The translations under genes and the position numbers were made by a program. From Reichenbachiella sp. 5M10 (GTDB lineage Bacteria; Bacteroidota; Bacteroidia; Cytophagales; Cyclobacteriaceae), in the NCBI RefSeq assembly GCF_002742335.1, contig NZ_MDGR01000007.1:4034501-4098500 (forward strand): DNA of 64,000 nt, given 5' to 3'. Position 1 is the stretch's first letter. Every line of letters starts with the position of its first letter. The notes beneath the pieces are model-generated. The model worked only from the letters and a program-made list of their open reading frames with translations, was not told the DNA's origin and ran no database searches. Positions 16,401 through 25,029 of this stretch are shown here, in pieces.

Positions 16401-17675
16401 CTATTCTTCTTCCAATATACGAAGTTTGATTTTTTCGATCCGTGCTTCTTCCATCAGCATGATCTCAAAGCAAAAGCCTGGTATCTCAATCACATCACCC
16501 AACTCAGGCAAATTCTCATTGATAGTCAAAATTAAGCCTCCTAAGGTGTCGTATTCGCCTGTTGGCAAATTGAGCGCGTATGTATCATTGATGTAGTCCA
16601 CCTCTTGTCGTGCGCTGAATATATACTCGCTTTCATCAATTTTGAGTTCGACCAAATCATCTTCGTCATGCTCATCGTGGATTTCTCCAAAAATTTCTTC
16701 GATAATATCTTCCAAACTCACGATCCCAGACGTCCCTCCATACTCGTCTACTACCAAAGCCAAGCTCTTATGCTCTCGAATGAGCTCAATCATTAGTTCG
16801 TTAGCCGCCATCGTCTCGGGCGCGATGATAATCTTGGTGAGAATACTGGGGATGTCTTCCGGCTTTTTGAAAAGCGCCAGCGAATGACAATACCCAATCA
16901 CATCGTCTATTGATTCGTTGTAGACCAAAATCTTGGAGTGGCCCGTCTCTACAAACTGCTCACGCAGCTCCGTGATGCTATCGTTTACATCTACCGCTTT
17001 GATCTCCGTCCTAGGGATCATACACTCACGTACCTTGACACCTTTGAAGTCCAATGCATTGTTGAAATACTTGGCATCTACATCCTGCTCATTGCGATCT
17101 TCATGATCTTCCATGATATTTTTGATGTAGTTGTTGAGGTCCGTGAGCCCATAGACTGGCCGATCATCCGAATAATCCAACCCAAACACCTTGGTAATCA
17201 AAAATTTACTAGCCGCCATGATGACATAAACCACAGGGCTCAAAGCATAGTATATCAAAAAAATGGGCACCGACAATATGGACAAAAACCGGTACGGATT
17301 GGTCAAGAAAACACTTTTGGGAACATACTCTGCAGTAAAAAGCACCACAACTGTGGATATCAAGGTCTGAAGCAACAAAATCACAATGTCATTGTTGAAA
17401 CTCGGGGGCAACCACGACTCTAGCCAGGGGTCTAGCAGCATGGCCATTAAAATACCATAGACTACTATAGTGAGGTTGTTTCCAATCAAGGTAGTCGCGA
17501 TGAAATTGGACGGGTTATTTGATAGTTTGGACAGGATACGCGCAGACAATTTGCCCTGCTGCCCCTGCAACTCGATGTGTAGCTTGTCGCTTGTGATAAA
17601 AGCGATTTCAATCCCAGAAAATAGTGCTGAAAATAAGACAGAGGTTAGGATCGCTCCTATCAAGTATGAATCCAT
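16401..17675 (-). CDS. CNNM/CorC (haemolysin family) membrane protein with CBS domains, GldE-like
   Basis: This 424-residue protein has an N-terminal DUF21/CNNM membrane domain with about four helices (residues 1-170, containing FSGIEIAF). Two CBS domains follow (CMIPRTEI, then VVDEYGGTSGIVSLEDIIEEIFGEI in the second). A CorC/HlyC C-terminal domain ends the protein (about 345-424). Family members are linked to Mg2+/Co2+ transport or resistance. In Flavobacteriia a close relative is called GldE and is tied to gliding; which applies here is open. The gene lies 14 nt after the newly noted 54-residue membrane protein. Confidence 0.9.
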   Translation of the reverse strand: MDSYLIGAILTSVLFSALFSGIEIAFITSDKLHIELQGQQGKLSARILSKLSNNPSNFIATTLIGNNLTIVVYGILMAMLLDPWLESWLPPSFNNDIVILLLQTLISTVVVLFTAEYVPKSVFLTNPYRFLSILSVPIFLIYYALSPVVYVIMAASKFLITKVFGLDYSDDRPVYGLTDLNNYIKNIMEDHEDRNEQDVDAKYFNNALDFKGVKVRECMIPRTEIKAVDVNDSITELREQFVETGHSKILVYNESIDDVIGYCHSLALFKKPEDIPSILTKIIIAPETMAANELMIELIREHKSLALVVDEYGGTSGIVSLEDIIEEIFGEIHDEHDEDDLVELKIDESEYIFSARQEVDYINDTYALNLPTGEYDTLGGLILTINENLPELGDVIEIPGFCFEIMLMEEARIEKIKLRILEEE

Positions 17676-17689
17676 TGATTATCGAAAAG

Positions 17690-17854
17690 CTACTTTTTGT
17701 TCTTTCTAAATTGATATAAAAATAGGAGAGATATGCTTAACATAAAAATCCAATACGAATGGCTGAAGCCATAGAGCATCGTCTGATGCAAGCCGATCAA
17801 GAAAAACCCTACACACAAGGTAAAAATTATGATTTGAAACAATGATCCTCCCAT
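17690..17854 (-). CDS. Small two-helix membrane protein, 54 residues
   Basis: This short frame lies exactly between lptC (18-nt gap) and the CNNM gene (14-nt gap) on the same strand. It encodes MGGSLFQIIIFTLCVGFFL followed by a polar turn near residues 22-34 and a second hydrophobic segment (about 35-48), with a basic tail FRKNKK. The spacing, the ATG, the two membrane segments and the positive-inside tail make it look like a real operon member rather than chance. Function is unknown; the place next to lptC suggests an envelope role. Too short for common gene-size cut-offs. Confidence 0.78.
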   Translation of the reverse strand: MGGSLFQIIIFTLCVGFFLIGLHQTMLYGFSHSYWIFMLSISLLFLYQFRKNKK

Positions 17855-17872
17855 ATCTAAATTTCTCTCTGC

Positions 17873-18493
17873 TTAGTCCTCATAAGTCGTCGTATCCTCT
17901 TCAAATACTAGGTCCGCATCAAACCCTGTATCCACCTCTTCTTCGTCAGCGTTCGCTCCTGACGAGGGTTTTATAGTCATGACTCCTTTCGGTTTCAATA
18001 TCGTGTATTCATCAAAATTTTGACTCGCTTCTAGTCCTTCTCCTTTCAAGATTTCACCATCTGATTTTATCGTCACAAACTTGTCTGTATGGACTCTCTC
18101 TTCATCTGGCACCCAGTTGAGCAACTCAGTATGCAGATCGTCACCTTTGGCCAGACTATACATCTGCACGTCTCCCTCTGCCTTGTAATAATCTTCTTCA
18201 GCAAAATAATAACCCGTATTGGCCCGCAGGGTAGAAGACAGTTTGCCATACCCGTCGTAAAATTCCAAATAAATCCCCTCAGGGAAATCACGATCATCAT
18301 TTTCATAAACCAACTGCTTGGCAGCCACCAACCGGAGCTTGACCCGTGCCGAATCAGAAATCAAAACATCAATACTGTCCATTGATACTGATGGGCCATC
18401 ATAAGTTTCTTGATCGAGGACAGACTTTTTGCTTTCGCACGAAATAAAACAAATCGCTAGTAATAGCGGAAGTACAAAGAATATGTGTTTCAT
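17873..18493 (-). CDS. lptC: LPS export ABC transporter periplasmic protein LptC
   Basis: This 206-residue LptC-like lipoprotein bridges the inner-membrane LptBFG pump to LptA in lipopolysaccharide export. The lipobox ends FISC, Cys19 counted from MKHIFF. The OstA/LptC-like beta-jellyroll follows, with repeated strands such as YLEFYDGYGKLSSTLRANTGYY and YKAEGDVQMYS. The tail is acidic (about 180-206). A start 27 nt upstream would lie inside the terminator of the preceding gene, so MKHIFF is preferred. It heads the group lptC, 54-residue protein, CNNM, PpiD-like. Confidence 0.9.
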   Translation of the reverse strand: MKHIFFVLPLLLAICFISCESKKSVLDQETYDGPSVSMDSIDVLISDSARVKLRLVAAKQLVYENDDRDFPEGIYLEFYDGYGKLSSTLRANTGYYFAEEDYYKAEGDVQMYSLAKGDDLHTELLNWVPDEERVHTDKFVTIKSDGEILKGEGLEASQNFDEYTILKPKGVMTIKPSSGANADEEEVDTGFDADLVFEEDTTTYED

Positions 18494-18503
18494 ATAATGA
18501 AAA

Positions 18504-18533
18504 AAAGCACTTACTCGCAAAAGTAAGTGCTTT
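18504..18533 (-). terminator. Terminator of the TPR gene, overlapping the lptC leader
   Basis: AAAGCACTTAC (18504-18514) pairs with GTAAGTGCTTT (18523-18533), an 11-bp stem with an 8-nt loop. On the minus strand it is followed by a long T-run that ends a few bases before the lptC ATG. It terminates the TPR gene and may gate lptC. Confidence 0.85.
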
Positions 18534-18556
18534 CTTCTAAATGTCTTACAAGATAA

Positions 18557-19849
18557 TTAGTTAGGATTCTTTTGGAGAATCACCGTCTCATTGATCCAAC
18601 ACCCTACAGTCATGGACTGGCCCTCTTCCAATCCCAATTCAAAGATTTCACCAATCGTTGGGAATTGCTCTTGAGCCTTAGCCATCATTGTCGTGTTTCC
18701 TGCTTTTTGGTACTGATTATATGCCGCGATGAACACCAATCTGTCGTCGACTCTACTTTCCCCTTTTCTACAGTCATTGTAGCTCTGGAAGTACAGGTTA
18801 CCGATCAATGTATAAGCATCCGATGCAGATGGGTCATTGGCCAAAGCCTTTCTTGCATTGGTTCGGGCTGTAGATTTTTGTCCAGCATTGGCATACATCT
18901 GCGCCACATTCATATAGATCTCCGACTTTTTCAAATTGTCCTCTGACAGGTCGATAGCTGCATCATAATACTTGGCTGCTTTATCATACTCCTTCGCCGC
19001 GGCAAATTTGATACCCAACACTTTGGCCATGCCATATGATGGATCACTCTCATACACCAGTTCGCCCGCCTCCAAAAATGCCGGACTATCAGTACACTTT
19101 GCAGAGAGCATCAACTGAAAAACTTTTTTAGCCAACTTCGGGTCTTTGGTTTCGTTCATTTTCGGCACCAACTTGGTCTCGATAAACTCACAATTGACAT
19201 CTACAGTAGCCGTCAACAGTTTGTCGACATTGTCTTGATACCTTTCGTATTTAGGGTTGCTTTTAGCCGCATCCTTCTCCGCGATGATGTCCGATATCAA
19301 GCCGTATTTATCGATCACATCCTCATCGGTAATATCCCCTCCACTGAGTTTGTATCGTCTTACGACATCCATATAGGCGACTAGATTGTTGTCAATCACA
19401 TCTACACCATTGAGCTCAAACGTGCGGTCAAACAAATCCATCAACTCTTGATACTTGTCCTTGTTTCCTTTGTAAAATTTATACGCTCTGAATGCTTTTC
19501 TATTCAATACACCTGCTTCATCTCCAAAGTACTTGATACGGTCATCGTACATCTGCATGGCTTTCTCTTGATAGGCCAGTTTCTTCGCAGGATCTGCTTC
19601 TTTTTCTTCTAGGCCTTCGTAGATTTTTGCTCCGTTGATGTACAGTGACTCATTGAGATCAGGACAATTGTCTAGCAACCATTGGTGTGGCTCGACCGCT
19701 CGGGCGTACTGATCACTCTTCAGGGCATCTACATACAATGCGTTCTTCTCCTTTGCCTTATCTATATCTTCTGGCCATTTCCATCCTGGCTGAGCGATCG
19801 CAGCGACATTCATAAAAACGACAAAACCTATCAATAGTAGCTTTTTCAT
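18557..19849 (-). CDS. Periplasmic tetratricopeptide-repeat protein
   Basis: This 430-residue protein has a signal peptide (cleavage near AAIAQ, residue 20) and many TPR-like helical pairs, clearest at about 285-360 (AKEYDKAAKYYDAAIDLSE, then YMNVAQMYANAGQKSTA). It ends with a compact segment with a cysteine (MTVGCWINETVILQKNP). TPR proteins are protein-protein scaffolds; no specific partner is evident. It sits 95 nt downstream of an outer-membrane protein gene and upstream of lptC, so an envelope-assembly role is possible but inferred. It ends in a strong terminator. Confidence 0.87.
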   Translation of the reverse strand: MKKLLLIGFVVFMNVAAIAQPGWKWPEDIDKAKEKNALYVDALKSDQYARAVEPHQWLLDNCPDLNESLYINGAKIYEGLEEKEADPAKKLAYQEKAMQMYDDRIKYFGDEAGVLNRKAFRAYKFYKGNKDKYQELMDLFDRTFELNGVDVIDNNLVAYMDVVRRYKLSGGDITDEDVIDKYGLISDIIAEKDAAKSNPKYERYQDNVDKLLTATVDVNCEFIETKLVPKMNETKDPKLAKKVFQLMLSAKCTDSPAFLEAGELVYESDPSYGMAKVLGIKFAAAKEYDKAAKYYDAAIDLSEDNLKKSEIYMNVAQMYANAGQKSTARTNARKALANDPSASDAYTLIGNLYFQSYNDCRKGESRVDDRLVFIAAYNQYQKAGNTTMMAKAQEQFPTIGEIFELGLEEGQSMTVGCWINETVILQKNPN

Positions 19850-19944
19850 ATTTCAATCAAATTTATGTTTTGATAGTTGAATTCTTTAAAAAGCGAAAAA
19901 TTATGATGAACATTCCACTTTCTCAACTTATCCCTAACTAATTG

Positions 19945-21216
19945 TTAATTATATTTTCTTTTAATGAACCATCGGTCATTCAACGTTACGCCTACGATGA
20001 GTTTGAAGTAACTCTCCTTCACCAAGCCGTCCTCTTTCGTCCCTCGCTGCCCGTATTTGAACGACATATTCAATGCCGAGACAGCCTTCACTGGTAGTGA
20101 CCAACCAAAAGTAATGCCATAATCGTCGATCTTGTGTCCTGCCGAAAGGTATGGCAGCTGCTCATAGCTCAACCCAAAACGATAGCGAACACGACTCAAA
20201 TAACTATCTACATCGTTGTACTTAGGTGTCAGTTCGATCCCGAGTCCTGCTCTATATGTCTTCCGGTATTTGAGCGCGCTATTGTGCCCAAACTGCGCAT
20301 CCTCTTTCCAATCAGTATGAGTCAGGTCCAGTGCAACGATCAGCCGGTTTCTATATTCGTAAGAGATCCCAATACCTAGCTCACTAGGTAAATCAAAGGT
20401 GCTGCTATATGTAAGGTTCTGTAGTGTATCCCCAGGGATGGTCACGTTACCAGCATAGCTCACTTGCCTGGCCAAACGGTCTCCTGCCAACTCATGCGAC
20501 AAATCATATATCACCCCAAAATTGAGGTTTTTCTTTTCGTCAAGCTTGAGGCGATATGCCGCTCCAAACCCAAAAGTAAAACCTTTGTAATTCGTCTTTT
20601 CAGCTGCTCCAGTTGGGATTTGAGAGGAGATATCATCACCAGACAAAATGATTTTTTGATCGTCTTGCGTAAAACCAAATAAAAATGATGCTCGGACTCC
20701 TACCGACAAGTCTCCCACGACCTTGATCCCGTTGGACCAATACACCTCTGTGATCCCTCCTTCTCCGGTACGCTCCGCAATGTTCTCCACATCGGGGTTG
20801 CCAATCACTGGCCCTGAGGTGACGAAATTGTAATTGACCACACTATAAGGTCTTACCCCAATATTGGTTGTCATTCGGTCATACAAGACGGGAAAGGCAA
20901 AACTGAGATAATTGAATCCACCAGAGCCAGTCTTTTGCTTGTCTAAGCCACTGTTGGACGTACGGTATTCGCCCTGCAAACCAAGCTCGAATACACTCAG
21001 AACGTTGTAAGTCAACAGAGCTGGGTTCATACTATTGATATGGTAAAAATTAGGAGCAGCTATACCTACTCCACCCATACTCGCTTGATGCGCCATGCTT
21101 CTACTTTGCATATCGCCGAGACCAAATACAGAATAGGGGGAAAACGTAATTTGTGCTTGAGCCCAATAGCCACAACACATTGCAGCCACAAGAGCTATTC
21201 TACTTTTTATGTTCAT
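19945..21216 (-). CDS. Outer-membrane beta-barrel protein (FadL/PorV-like)
   Basis: This 423-residue protein has a signal peptide (AQAQ near residue 22) and then ITFSPYSVFGLGDMQ. The MGGVGIAAPNFYHINSMNPA pattern resembles Bacteroidota FadL/PorV-type barrels. Alternating aromatic and polar strands run through the length, and the end KLIVGVTLNDRWFIKRKYN is a typical last strand and tail. Such proteins carry hydrophobic compounds or act as secretion-system barrels; the substrate is unknown. The start overlaps the end of coaX by 17 nt. Confidence 0.85.
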   Translation of the reverse strand: MNIKSRIALVAAMCCGYWAQAQITFSPYSVFGLGDMQSRSMAHQASMGGVGIAAPNFYHINSMNPALLTYNVLSVFELGLQGEYRTSNSGLDKQKTGSGGFNYLSFAFPVLYDRMTTNIGVRPYSVVNYNFVTSGPVIGNPDVENIAERTGEGGITEVYWSNGIKVVGDLSVGVRASFLFGFTQDDQKIILSGDDISSQIPTGAAEKTNYKGFTFGFGAAYRLKLDEKKNLNFGVIYDLSHELAGDRLARQVSYAGNVTIPGDTLQNLTYSSTFDLPSELGIGISYEYRNRLIVALDLTHTDWKEDAQFGHNSALKYRKTYRAGLGIELTPKYNDVDSYLSRVRYRFGLSYEQLPYLSAGHKIDDYGITFGWSLPVKAVSALNMSFKYGQRGTKEDGLVKESYFKLIVGVTLNDRWFIKRKYN

Positions 21217-21922
21217 TATACTCCAAAATCCTTTTCAAACCAACAAGCACCAATTCAGGGGCTGCAAAGATGGATTCTTTTAATTTAGATTCAAAACGAT
21301 TCGTACCACCTCCACAGAGAATCACCTGTAAATCAGGCCAATTCTGCTTATACTGCGCTATCACCCCTTCCAATTCGGCCGTGATACCATTGATTACACC
21401 GCTTATTAATGCTTGTCGTGTCGATTTCCCAATCAACTTCACCTCATCAAAAGATTCTATCAAAGGCAAATTTCGCGTGTAGTCATTCATGGATTTGAAT
21501 CTCAGCTCAATCCCAGGAGAAATACTTCCGCCATGATAGTTTTGCTTTCGATCCAAAAAATCATAGGTAATACATGTCCCTATATCAATGATCAATTGGT
21601 CCTTTTGGTTGCTTAGGCTCTCGGCTCCCACAACCGCTGCAAGTCGATCTAGTCCCAAAGTTGTAGGCGTTTCGTACAGATTCTGAATAGGAAGAGGGGT
21701 CTCGTGCGAGAGGTACAAGACTTCAAAACCCTCCCAAAACACTCTTTGCTCCTCCGTAGTAGCGGCTACACTACAAGAAATGATATGTATAGGAGCAAAC
21801 TGCAGCAGTAGCTCTCTGGCTTCTGACAGCTCAGACACTGAGAGGATATTTAGCAATTGGTCTCCCTCAAAACATCCTATCTTTATCTTCGTATTCCCTA
21901 TATCTACAGCTACAGTTCTCAT
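21200..21922 (-). CDS. coaX: Type III pantothenate kinase
   Basis: This 240-residue ASKHA-fold kinase carries out the first step of coenzyme A synthesis (pantothenate to 4'-phosphopantothenate). The phosphate-1 motif DIGNTKIKIG is at residues 7-16. GLDRLAAVVGA, near 106-116, is the CoaX pantothenate-site signature. The second phosphate motif DIGTCITYDF is near 128-137, and GGSISPGIELR follows. The C-terminal adenosine motif CGGGTNRFES is also present. It is the first gene of a leftward group and overlaps the following outer-membrane protein gene. Confidence 0.96.
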   Translation of the reverse strand: MRTVAVDIGNTKIKIGCFEGDQLLNILSVSELSEARELLLQFAPIHIISCSVAATTEEQRVFWEGFEVLYLSHETPLPIQNLYETPTTLGLDRLAAVVGAESLSNQKDQLIIDIGTCITYDFLDRKQNYHGGSISPGIELRFKSMNDYTRNLPLIESFDEVKLIGKSTRQALISGVINGITAELEGVIAQYKQNWPDLQVILCGGGTNRFESKLKESIFAAPELVLVGLKRILEYNEHKK

Positions 21923-22141
21923 CTTACTACTTCAAAAAAGAATCGTGAAGTTACCCAAGTATTAATTCCATGCCAACTCGATATTTGTTTACCCAAACAT
22001 GCTTTCGCTTCTTTTCTTCATAGTTATATTTAATATGTCAAAAACAACCCTAAAACCGATAAAAGAATTAATAATGTAAATTATAGATAGACGGGTTCAG
22101 CTCATTTGTATTATAATTGCCTTACTATATTTAGTGTCCTC

Positions 22142-23623
22142 ATGCGCAAATTTTTACTTCTATTTTTACTTTTAAACGCCTCACAACTCTGTGTGGCAAA
22201 CACTTCAAATCCCGATGCAACCACAAGCACTTCTGAACATGTAGAAATGTCAGTAGTGAGCGATGCTACCGAAGAGGTTCACCACCACGCTCCTGCATGG
22301 ACTGTAATTCCCTTTGTCATGCTCCTACTTATGATTGCCACAGGCCCCCTCTTTTACGAACACTTTTGGCACAAAAACTACCCCATTGTAGCCTGTGTAC
22401 TAGCATCCATCGTTGTTCTCTATTACTTGTTTGCACTGCACAATCATCATGGGCCAGTACACGCCTTGGCCGAGTATGTCCAGTTCATTGCTCTACTCAG
22501 CGGCCTCTTCATCGCCTCGGGGGGCATCATGATCGAAGTAGACAAGGAAGCCAAACCCATGACCAATGTCATGATACTATTGATTGGAGCGGTCATTGCC
22601 AACATCATCGGGACCACAGGAGCATCAATGCTTTTGATACGCCCCTTCATCCGCCTCAACAAAAACAGAATCAAACCCTATCATATTATTTTCTTCATTT
22701 TTATGGTGAGTAATATTGGAGGTTCGTTGACTCCAATAGGTGACCCTCCGCTATTTTTGGGATTTCTCAAAGGGGTTCCTTTCTTTTGGACTTTACAGCA
22801 CAACTTGATTCCCTGGGTTTTTGCATCCTTGATCCTTGGCGCTGTATTTTTCTTGATTGACAAAAGAAACAAAACAGATTTGAGCTTTGGAGAAGACACC
22901 GGTACTCCAACGAATAAAATAACCTTTACTGGTACGAAAAACTTTGCATGGCTAGCGGTCATCGTCGGGGCGGTATTTTTAGACCCCAACGTACTCGAGT
23001 GGGTTCCTGCCATCACATACGAAGGCCAAAAATTCTCCTTCGTAAGAGAGATCATCATGCTATCATGTGGGTTCTTGTCTTTCAAATTTGCCGACAAGCG
23101 TGCATTGGACGGCAATGAATTCAACTTTGAACCCATTCGAGAAGTCGCCTTTATTTTCATCGGCATATTCGGTACGATGATGCCAGCACTAGAACTGGTA
23201 GGCAACTTTGCTCAATCAGACACAGGTGCTGCAATGATCACGCCCAACACACTCTATTGGGGCACGGGATTGCTCTCAGGCTTTCTCGACAATGCTCCGA
23301 CCTATATCAACTTCCTCACGGCAGCTATGGCCTCACAAGGTGCCTCCATTAGCAATTTATCTCAAGTTGTTGATTTTGCTGGAGGAGGTTCTGCCTTCGT
23401 CAACTCAGTTCTCTCGCTCAAAGCCATTTCGGTGGCAGCCGTATTCTTTGGCTCGATGACCTACATTGGCAATGGCCCCAACTTCATGGTCAAGTCTATC
23501 GCTGAACAAGTCGGTATCAAGATGCCTTCTTTCTTTGGGTACATTTTAAGGTTCTCCATCCCAATCTTGTTGCCTCTCTTCCTGTTGGTATGGTTGGTTT
23601 TCTTTTATTGGGGTTTATTATAA
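22142..23623 (+). CDS. nhaD: NhaD-type Na+/H+ antiporter
   Basis: This is a 493-residue ion-transporter-superfamily protein with about a dozen membrane helices. I start it at MRKFLLLF, which gives a signal-like first helix ending QLCVA; an in-frame ATG 36 nt upstream is possible but less natural. The family motif MVSNIGGSLTPIGDPPLFLGF (written here across residues about 195-215) and the second repeat LLSGFLDNAPTYINFL identify NhaD. A His-rich periplasmic segment (VHHHAP) precedes the second helix. It exports Na+ for protons, fitting a marine host. It ends in a strong terminator shared with convergent ribH. Confidence 0.95.
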   Translation: MRKFLLLFLLLNASQLCVANTSNPDATTSTSEHVEMSVVSDATEEVHHHAPAWTVIPFVMLLLMIATGPLFYEHFWHKNYPIVACVLASIVVLYYLFALHNHHGPVHALAEYVQFIALLSGLFIASGGIMIEVDKEAKPMTNVMILLIGAVIANIIGTTGASMLLIRPFIRLNKNRIKPYHIIFFIFMVSNIGGSLTPIGDPPLFLGFLKGVPFFWTLQHNLIPWVFASLILGAVFFLIDKRNKTDLSFGEDTGTPTNKITFTGTKNFAWLAVIVGAVFLDPNVLEWVPAITYEGQKFSFVREIIMLSCGFLSFKFADKRALDGNEFNFEPIREVAFIFIGIFGTMMPALELVGNFAQSDTGAAMITPNTLYWGTGLLSGFLDNAPTYINFLTAAMASQGASISNLSQVVDFAGGGSAFVNSVLSLKAISVAAVFFGSMTYIGNGPNFMVKSIAEQVGIKMPSFFGYILRFSIPILLPLFLLVWLVFFYWGLL

Positions 23624-23640
23624 ATGCAAAAAACCATAAA

Positions 23641-23675
23641 AAAAGGGGCGCAAAACGATTTGCTCCCCTTTTTTT
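23641..23675. terminator. Bidirectional terminator between nhaD and ribH
   Basis: AAAAGGGG (23641-23648) pairs with CCCCTTTT (23665-23672), continuing inward as GCAAA/TTTGC with a 4-nt loop. There are A and T runs on both sides, as expected between convergent genes. Confidence 0.9.
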
Positions 23676-23698
23676 ATGTCTTGACAACTAGGGTTGTA

Positions 23699-24175
23699 CT
23701 ACAAAGCCAACATCTTGATCGCAGTGATCGCTGCTTCATCCCCCTTGTTGCCATGTCTTCCTCCTGCACGATCCATAGCCTGCTTTTGAGTCTCTGGAGT
23801 GAGTACGCCAAAGATGACAGGTTTATCATATTTTAACGACACGTTGGTTACCCCTTGTGCAACCGCGTCACAGATGAAATCAAAATGTCGAGTTTCCCCT
23901 TGGATCACGCATCCTAGACAGATCACTGCATCCACATCCTGACGTTGAGCTAATTTTTGGGCTCCAAGACTAAGCTCAAAGCTACCAGGAACATCTACCC
24001 TCACGATGTTCTCTGTCTTAGCTCCATGGGCCATCAAGGTCTGCACTGTGCCATTGTACAGAGAGCCTGTTACCTCTTCGTTCCACTCCGAGACGATGAC
24101 TGCAAATACCTTTTCACTGATGTCTACTAAATTCTTGCTGCTGTAGTCACTGAGATTCTTTATTGCGCTTGCCAT
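23699..24175 (-). CDS. ribH: 6,7-dimethyl-8-ribityllumazine synthase
   Basis: This 158-residue enzyme is the penultimate step of riboflavin synthesis. The substrate-binding motifs VPGSFELS (residues 62-69) and GCVIQGETRHFDF (88-100) are present, with catalytic His97, as is GRHGNKGDEAA near the C-terminus. Family members form pentamers or icosahedral shells. A terminator separates it from the upstream TPR gene. No FMN riboswitch is seen in the short leader. Confidence 0.97.
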   Translation of the reverse strand: MASAIKNLSDYSSKNLVDISEKVFAVIVSEWNEEVTGSLYNGTVQTLMAHGAKTENIVRVDVPGSFELSLGAQKLAQRQDVDAVICLGCVIQGETRHFDFICDAVAQGVTNVSLKYDKPVIFGVLTPETQKQAMDRAGGRHGNKGDEAAITAIKMLAL

Positions 24176-24207
24176 GATATGATCCTGTTTATATTTTTTG
24201 CAAATAA

Positions 24208-24237
24208 AAAAGGGATGGATAAATATCCATCCCTTTT
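24208..24237 (-). terminator. Terminator of the TPR/YfgM-like gene
   Basis: A 13-bp perfect stem (24208-24220 with 24225-24237, 4-nt loop) is followed on the minus strand by TTTTTATTTG. It lies between the TPR gene and ribH. Confidence 0.88.
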
Positions 24238-24258
24238 ATGAATAAAAGTCTTTGAATC

Positions 24259-24957
24259 TTAGATCCCTTGTAGTCTGGCTACATGCTTTACTGCATCTTG
24301 ATAGACCGCAGATTTGTTATAATCTTTGACGATAGATTTGTAGTTATCCAAAGCATCCTTTGTACTACCCGCTTTTTCGTTGGCAATGGCAGCCTTCATA
24401 AGATACGTCGGACTGAACTGGTCATTAGCATTGTGAGCGGCTGCCTTTTCATACTGGCTCGCTGCTTCACCAAACTGCCCCTTTTCCATGTACGCGTCAC
24501 CGATCAATGAATAGGTTCGTGACTGAATCAAATAGTCTGATGCGCTGAAGTCCTTCAAGTACTTCAAGGCATTGTCAAAATCACCTAGTTTCAAATATGT
24601 CGCTCCTGCATAGTAGCTTGCGATGTTGGCAGCTTCGGTCATCCCATAGTTGTCTATGATCTCCAAAAACCCATAGTTATTACCATCACCGTTGAGGGCT
24701 AAGCCCAAACTATCAGACTCAAAATAGTACACGGCTTGAAACATGTCCCGCTGTGCACTTTCATTTTGGTTGTCGACATAATATCTACCAAAAACAAAAC
24801 CAGCAATGGCTACTGCCACTATCCCCAACACAATCGAAACGAGTGTTTTGTTCTTTTCGATGAAAAGCTCGGTTCTAGATATTTGCTGAGCAAGTGCTTC
24901 TGGATTTTCTAGCAAATCACTACCATGCTGCTCTGCGTCTTTTCTCTTTTTTGTCAT
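24259..24957 (-). CDS. Membrane-anchored TPR protein, YfgM-like
   Basis: This 232-residue protein has a cytoplasmic basic start (MTKKRKDAEQH), one membrane helix (about 38-58, LVSIVLGIVAVAIAGFVFG) and an external TPR region. Clear repeats are YLKLGDFDNALKYLKDF and AYMEKGQFGEAASQYEKA. E. coli YfgM has the same layout and works with PpiD at the Sec translocon; the similarity here is of architecture only. It is 72 nt downstream of pdhA on the same strand, with a GGCGGCAA/TTGCCGCC inverted repeat in the gap. Confidence 0.88.
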   Translation of the reverse strand: MTKKRKDAEQHGSDLLENPEALAQQISRTELFIEKNKTLVSIVLGIVAVAIAGFVFGRYYVDNQNESAQRDMFQAVYYFESDSLGLALNGDGNNYGFLEIIDNYGMTEAANIASYYAGATYLKLGDFDNALKYLKDFSASDYLIQSRTYSLIGDAYMEKGQFGEAASQYEKAAAHNANDQFSPTYLMKAAIANEKAGSTKDALDNYKSIVKDYNKSAVYQDAVKHVARLQGI

Positions 24958-25029
24958 TGTTATTCAAATTCAAGGCGGCAAATCTAATCATAAATTTGAA
25001 TTGCCGCCGCTTTAGTCTTTTTAGCCCTA

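Noticed and set aside
24974-25008. GGCGGCAA/TTGCCGCC inverted repeat between pdhA and the TPR gene
   Set aside because: Stem is GC-rich, but there is no T-run on the minus strand that carries both genes; not called a terminator, function unclear.
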